The position numbers and the translations under genes were made by a program. A stretch of DNA of 64,000 bases. Origin: GCA-002793235 sp965267355. Lineage in GTDB: Bacteria; Bacteroidota; Bacteroidia; Flavobacteriales_E; Vicingaceae. The stretch is taken from contig OZ253956.1 in assembly GCA_965267355.1 (NCBI GenBank), forward strand, positions 2,232,001-2,296,000, written 5' to 3'. Below are positions 62,083 through 64,000 of the stretch, piece by piece (position 1 is the first letter of the stretch; the number at the start of each line of letters is the position of its first letter). The notes under the pieces are model-generated. The model had not been told where the DNA came from. It was given only the letters and a program-made list of their open reading frames with translations, and searched no databases.

Positions 62083-63444
62083 ATGAATAAAAAATTACAA
62101 CCTTTTAAAAAAGGATTAAAACTTTCTATGGCAGCTGCAGTTATGTTAACTGTTGGTATTAATGGAGTTTATGCTCAAGAAGAGGTAAAAGAAGAGAAAA
62201 AGGAAAAGAAAGATGATGGTAAAATCCATAAAACGGATAAAAATACTGAACTAACAAAATATAGGAGAAGTTCTTTGCATACTATGATAATTGAGGATAA
62301 GAGCTTGCCAAAGTCTGATTTAATAGTTAATACATTTACAGAGGCTCCGTTTCCAGATAAGTACAATAATCATACAGTTGCGGCAAAATCATTTAATTTA
62401 GATGATTATTACGTAGCACCTGTTGTTGCAGAAGGTGAAAAGGCAAGTAAAAAAGAAGAGAAAGATTTAAGTGCAACGATAGATAAATACTTAAAAGATA
62501 ATAAAGTTGCTAATCAAATTGTTGCAAAATGGTTTAACAGAACTCCAGAAGGAGCTTTTGATATGAAACTAATTCAGGAAAGAGGAGCCTATGATGCTTC
62601 TGCACAAGATGCTGCTAAAGCAGCAAGCACTGAAAGAGGTTTGGATATGTTAAAAGATGCAGGGATTGAACTTTTAGGAAGTACATTTGTGGTAGTTAAC
62701 TATTCTAAATTTGTGAGTAATGAAGTAGCAGCAAAAGCTACGTATGATGTAGCAGTAGCTGCAGCTAATGAAAAGCCAGGTGCTTTAGCAGATGCGGCAA
62801 AAAAAATAGCTGAAAAAGTTTATGAAAAAGCTAGGCAAGGATATACAGTATGGACTACTTCATACTTATATCAATTAAACTGGTCTGATTCAGTTGAGGC
62901 CTATTTTTGGAATGATTACTGGATGGATGCATCTAACATTGACCCTGCGAAAAAAGAAGCATTTGATAATACTGATTTCTTTAGCTTTAAATTGTTAGGT
63001 TATCAGAAATCATCTACACTAATTAGTGGATTAGGAAAAAATGCTCAGAGCGAAGATATGATTATTAAAAATGCTACGCTAAAATCTATTAATTCAGGTT
63101 ACAACAAATTACAACGTAAGTTTGAACCGTTCAGAACTAAAACGCCTTTGGTTAGTGTTGATCCTCTTGGTGCTAAAATTGGTATGAAAGAAGAATTAGA
63201 AGGTGGAGATAAGTATGAAGTTTTAATGCCTCAGTATGATGCTGATGGAAGGTTGAAATACAAAAGAAAGGCTGTTATTAAAGTAGATAAATCTAAAATT
63301 TGGGATAATAGATTTAACGCTGGGGAAGCTCCATTAGATGAAAATGGAGAGCCAATGAAGCCTGAGAACGATTTAGAGTTCACTCATTTTAAAGGCAAGA
63401 AAGGTGGGTTATTTCCAGGTATGTTAATAAGACAAATTAATTAA
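62083..63444 (+). CDS. Unknown secreted protein
   Basis: 453 residues with a signal peptide (LSMAAAVMLTVGINGVYAQ). A Lys/Glu-rich region follows; then KYRRSSLHTMIIEDKSLPKS, AKWFNRTPEGAFDMKLIQER and a C-terminal beta-rich part (GDKYEVLMPQYDADGRLKYK, HFKGKKGGLFPGMLIRQI). I do not recognise the family. Strong promoter elements and a stem in the leader suggest high or regulated expression. It is followed 36 bp later by another secreted-protein gene, so they may be one operon. Confidence 0.75.
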   Translation: MNKKLQPFKKGLKLSMAAAVMLTVGINGVYAQEEVKEEKKEKKDDGKIHKTDKNTELTKYRRSSLHTMIIEDKSLPKSDLIVNTFTEAPFPDKYNNHTVAAKSFNLDDYYVAPVVAEGEKASKKEEKDLSATIDKYLKDNKVANQIVAKWFNRTPEGAFDMKLIQERGAYDASAQDAAKAASTERGLDMLKDAGIELLGSTFVVVNYSKFVSNEVAAKATYDVAVAAANEKPGALADAAKKIAEKVYEKARQGYTVWTTSYLYQLNWSDSVEAYFWNDYWMDASNIDPAKKEAFDNTDFFSFKLLGYQKSSTLISGLGKNAQSEDMIIKNATLKSINSGYNKLQRKFEPFRTKTPLVSVDPLGAKIGMKEELEGGDKYEVLMPQYDADGRLKYKRKAVIKVDKSKIWDNRFNAGEAPLDENGEPMKPENDLEFTHFKGKKGGLFPGMLIRQIN

Positions 63445-63480
63445 TATCTCTAATCATATAACTAATAAATTTAATACAAT

Positions 63481-64000
63481 GAAAAAAACAATTTTGAAAA
63501 CAGGTGTTACGCTAATAGCAATGGTTGCTTTTACATTAACATCTAATGCCCAAATAAGTAAGAAAAAGAAGGCTAACAATGATACCAGGGATTGGAAATA
63601 CGAGATAGAGTGTGTAGGTATTGGTAAACCAGGAACTAAATTAATTAAAGTTTGGTCCTATTCTAAAAATGCTAAAGTGGCTACTGGTCAGGCAAAGAAA
63701 AATGCTGTGCATGGTATTATTTTTCAAGGATACGCTGGTGGTGGACAAGGATGCACTAATCAAAAGGCTCTTGTTAATGATCCAAGTTTAGAACACCAAA
63801 AGAAAGAATTCTTTGATGATTTTTTTGCCGATGGTGGTAAATATATGAAGTTTGTTTCTCATTCAAATGATGCGACTCCTGAGGTTATGGGTGTAAAACT
63901 AAAAGGCTACAAATATAAAGTTGGAGTAGTGGTAACAGTTAATTCAAATGCGCTAAGAAAAGATCTAGAAGCTGCTGGAATTATCAGAGGATTAAGCTCA
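63481..64000 (+). CDS. Unknown secreted protein (3' partial)
   Basis: Open from ATG 63481 to the window edge (173 codons seen). Signal peptide (MVAFTLTSNAQ), then a basic stretch KKKKANNDTRDWKYEIECVG, GKPGTKLIKVWSYSKNAKVA and AVHGIIFQGYAGGGQGCTNQ. No family recognised. Same strand and 36 bp after the previous secreted protein, so probably co-transcribed with it. Confidence 0.78.

Overview
The window is AT-rich, densely coded DNA from a Bacteroidota chromosome, most likely a Flavobacteriales-type marine or aquatic lineage. The signs are TAnnTTTG -7 promoter elements, a CcoN-CcoO fused cbb3 oxidase, and families common in that phylum (BT_3928-like DoxX, DUF1573, DUF1599, DUF4846, carboxypeptidase-regulatory-like domains). 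Many secreted proteins have signal peptides ending in AQ. No rRNA, tRNA, CRISPR array or transposase was seen. The genus cannot be named from the sequence alone.

Layout. 1-7050: the 3' part of a TPR/SpoIIE-phosphatase gene, coupled by a 4-bp overlap to a molybdenum cofactor operon (moeA, a TauE-like exporter, mobA, moaD, moeB-rhodanese, moaE, moaC-moaB fusion; moaA is absent). 7161-16211: a complete cbb3 oxidase assembly and structural cluster (ccoI, S, NO, Q, P, G, H and a UreH/TauE-like membrane protein). 16210-19620: a cassette-like accessory island of minus-strand genes separated by related ~130-bp attC-like repeats; it includes a coupled pair of a membrane protein and a metallo-beta-lactamase-fold protein. 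19845-20108: ten in-phase 21-bp degenerate repeats, then a CRP-like palindrome and a promoter in front of a PLP decarboxylase. The decarboxylase overlaps tail-to-tail with a cysteine dioxygenase, suggesting cysteine to hypotaurine conversion. 21907-24479: a PAS histidine kinase coupled to a receiver-CRP fusion regulator.

24476-45857: mostly envelope and signalling genes. These are a radical SAM/SPASM protein, a secreted VPS10/BNR-repeat protein, a YfiR-like/SpoIIE receptor phosphatase, a thioester-containing alpha-2-macroglobulin, a SIMPL-domain protein, a peptidase-like lipoprotein, acetyltransferases and several unknown secreted proteins. 45930-51933: housekeeping (xth, folP, DUF1599, DoxX, a lone OppB-type permease, tpiA). 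52095-59535: an envelope operon made of a 1459-residue TPR/coiled-coil protein, a lectin-like secreted protein, a DUF4846 lipoprotein and an iron/cobalamin-type binding lipoprotein. 59581-64000: DUF1573 protein, a C-terminal processing protease, and two unknown secreted proteins, the last cut by the window end.

The most interesting regions are the 16.2-19.6 kb cassette island with its membrane/MBL pair, the phased 21-bp array with the CRP-like site at 19.8-20.1 kb, and the dioxygenase/decarboxylase overlap.
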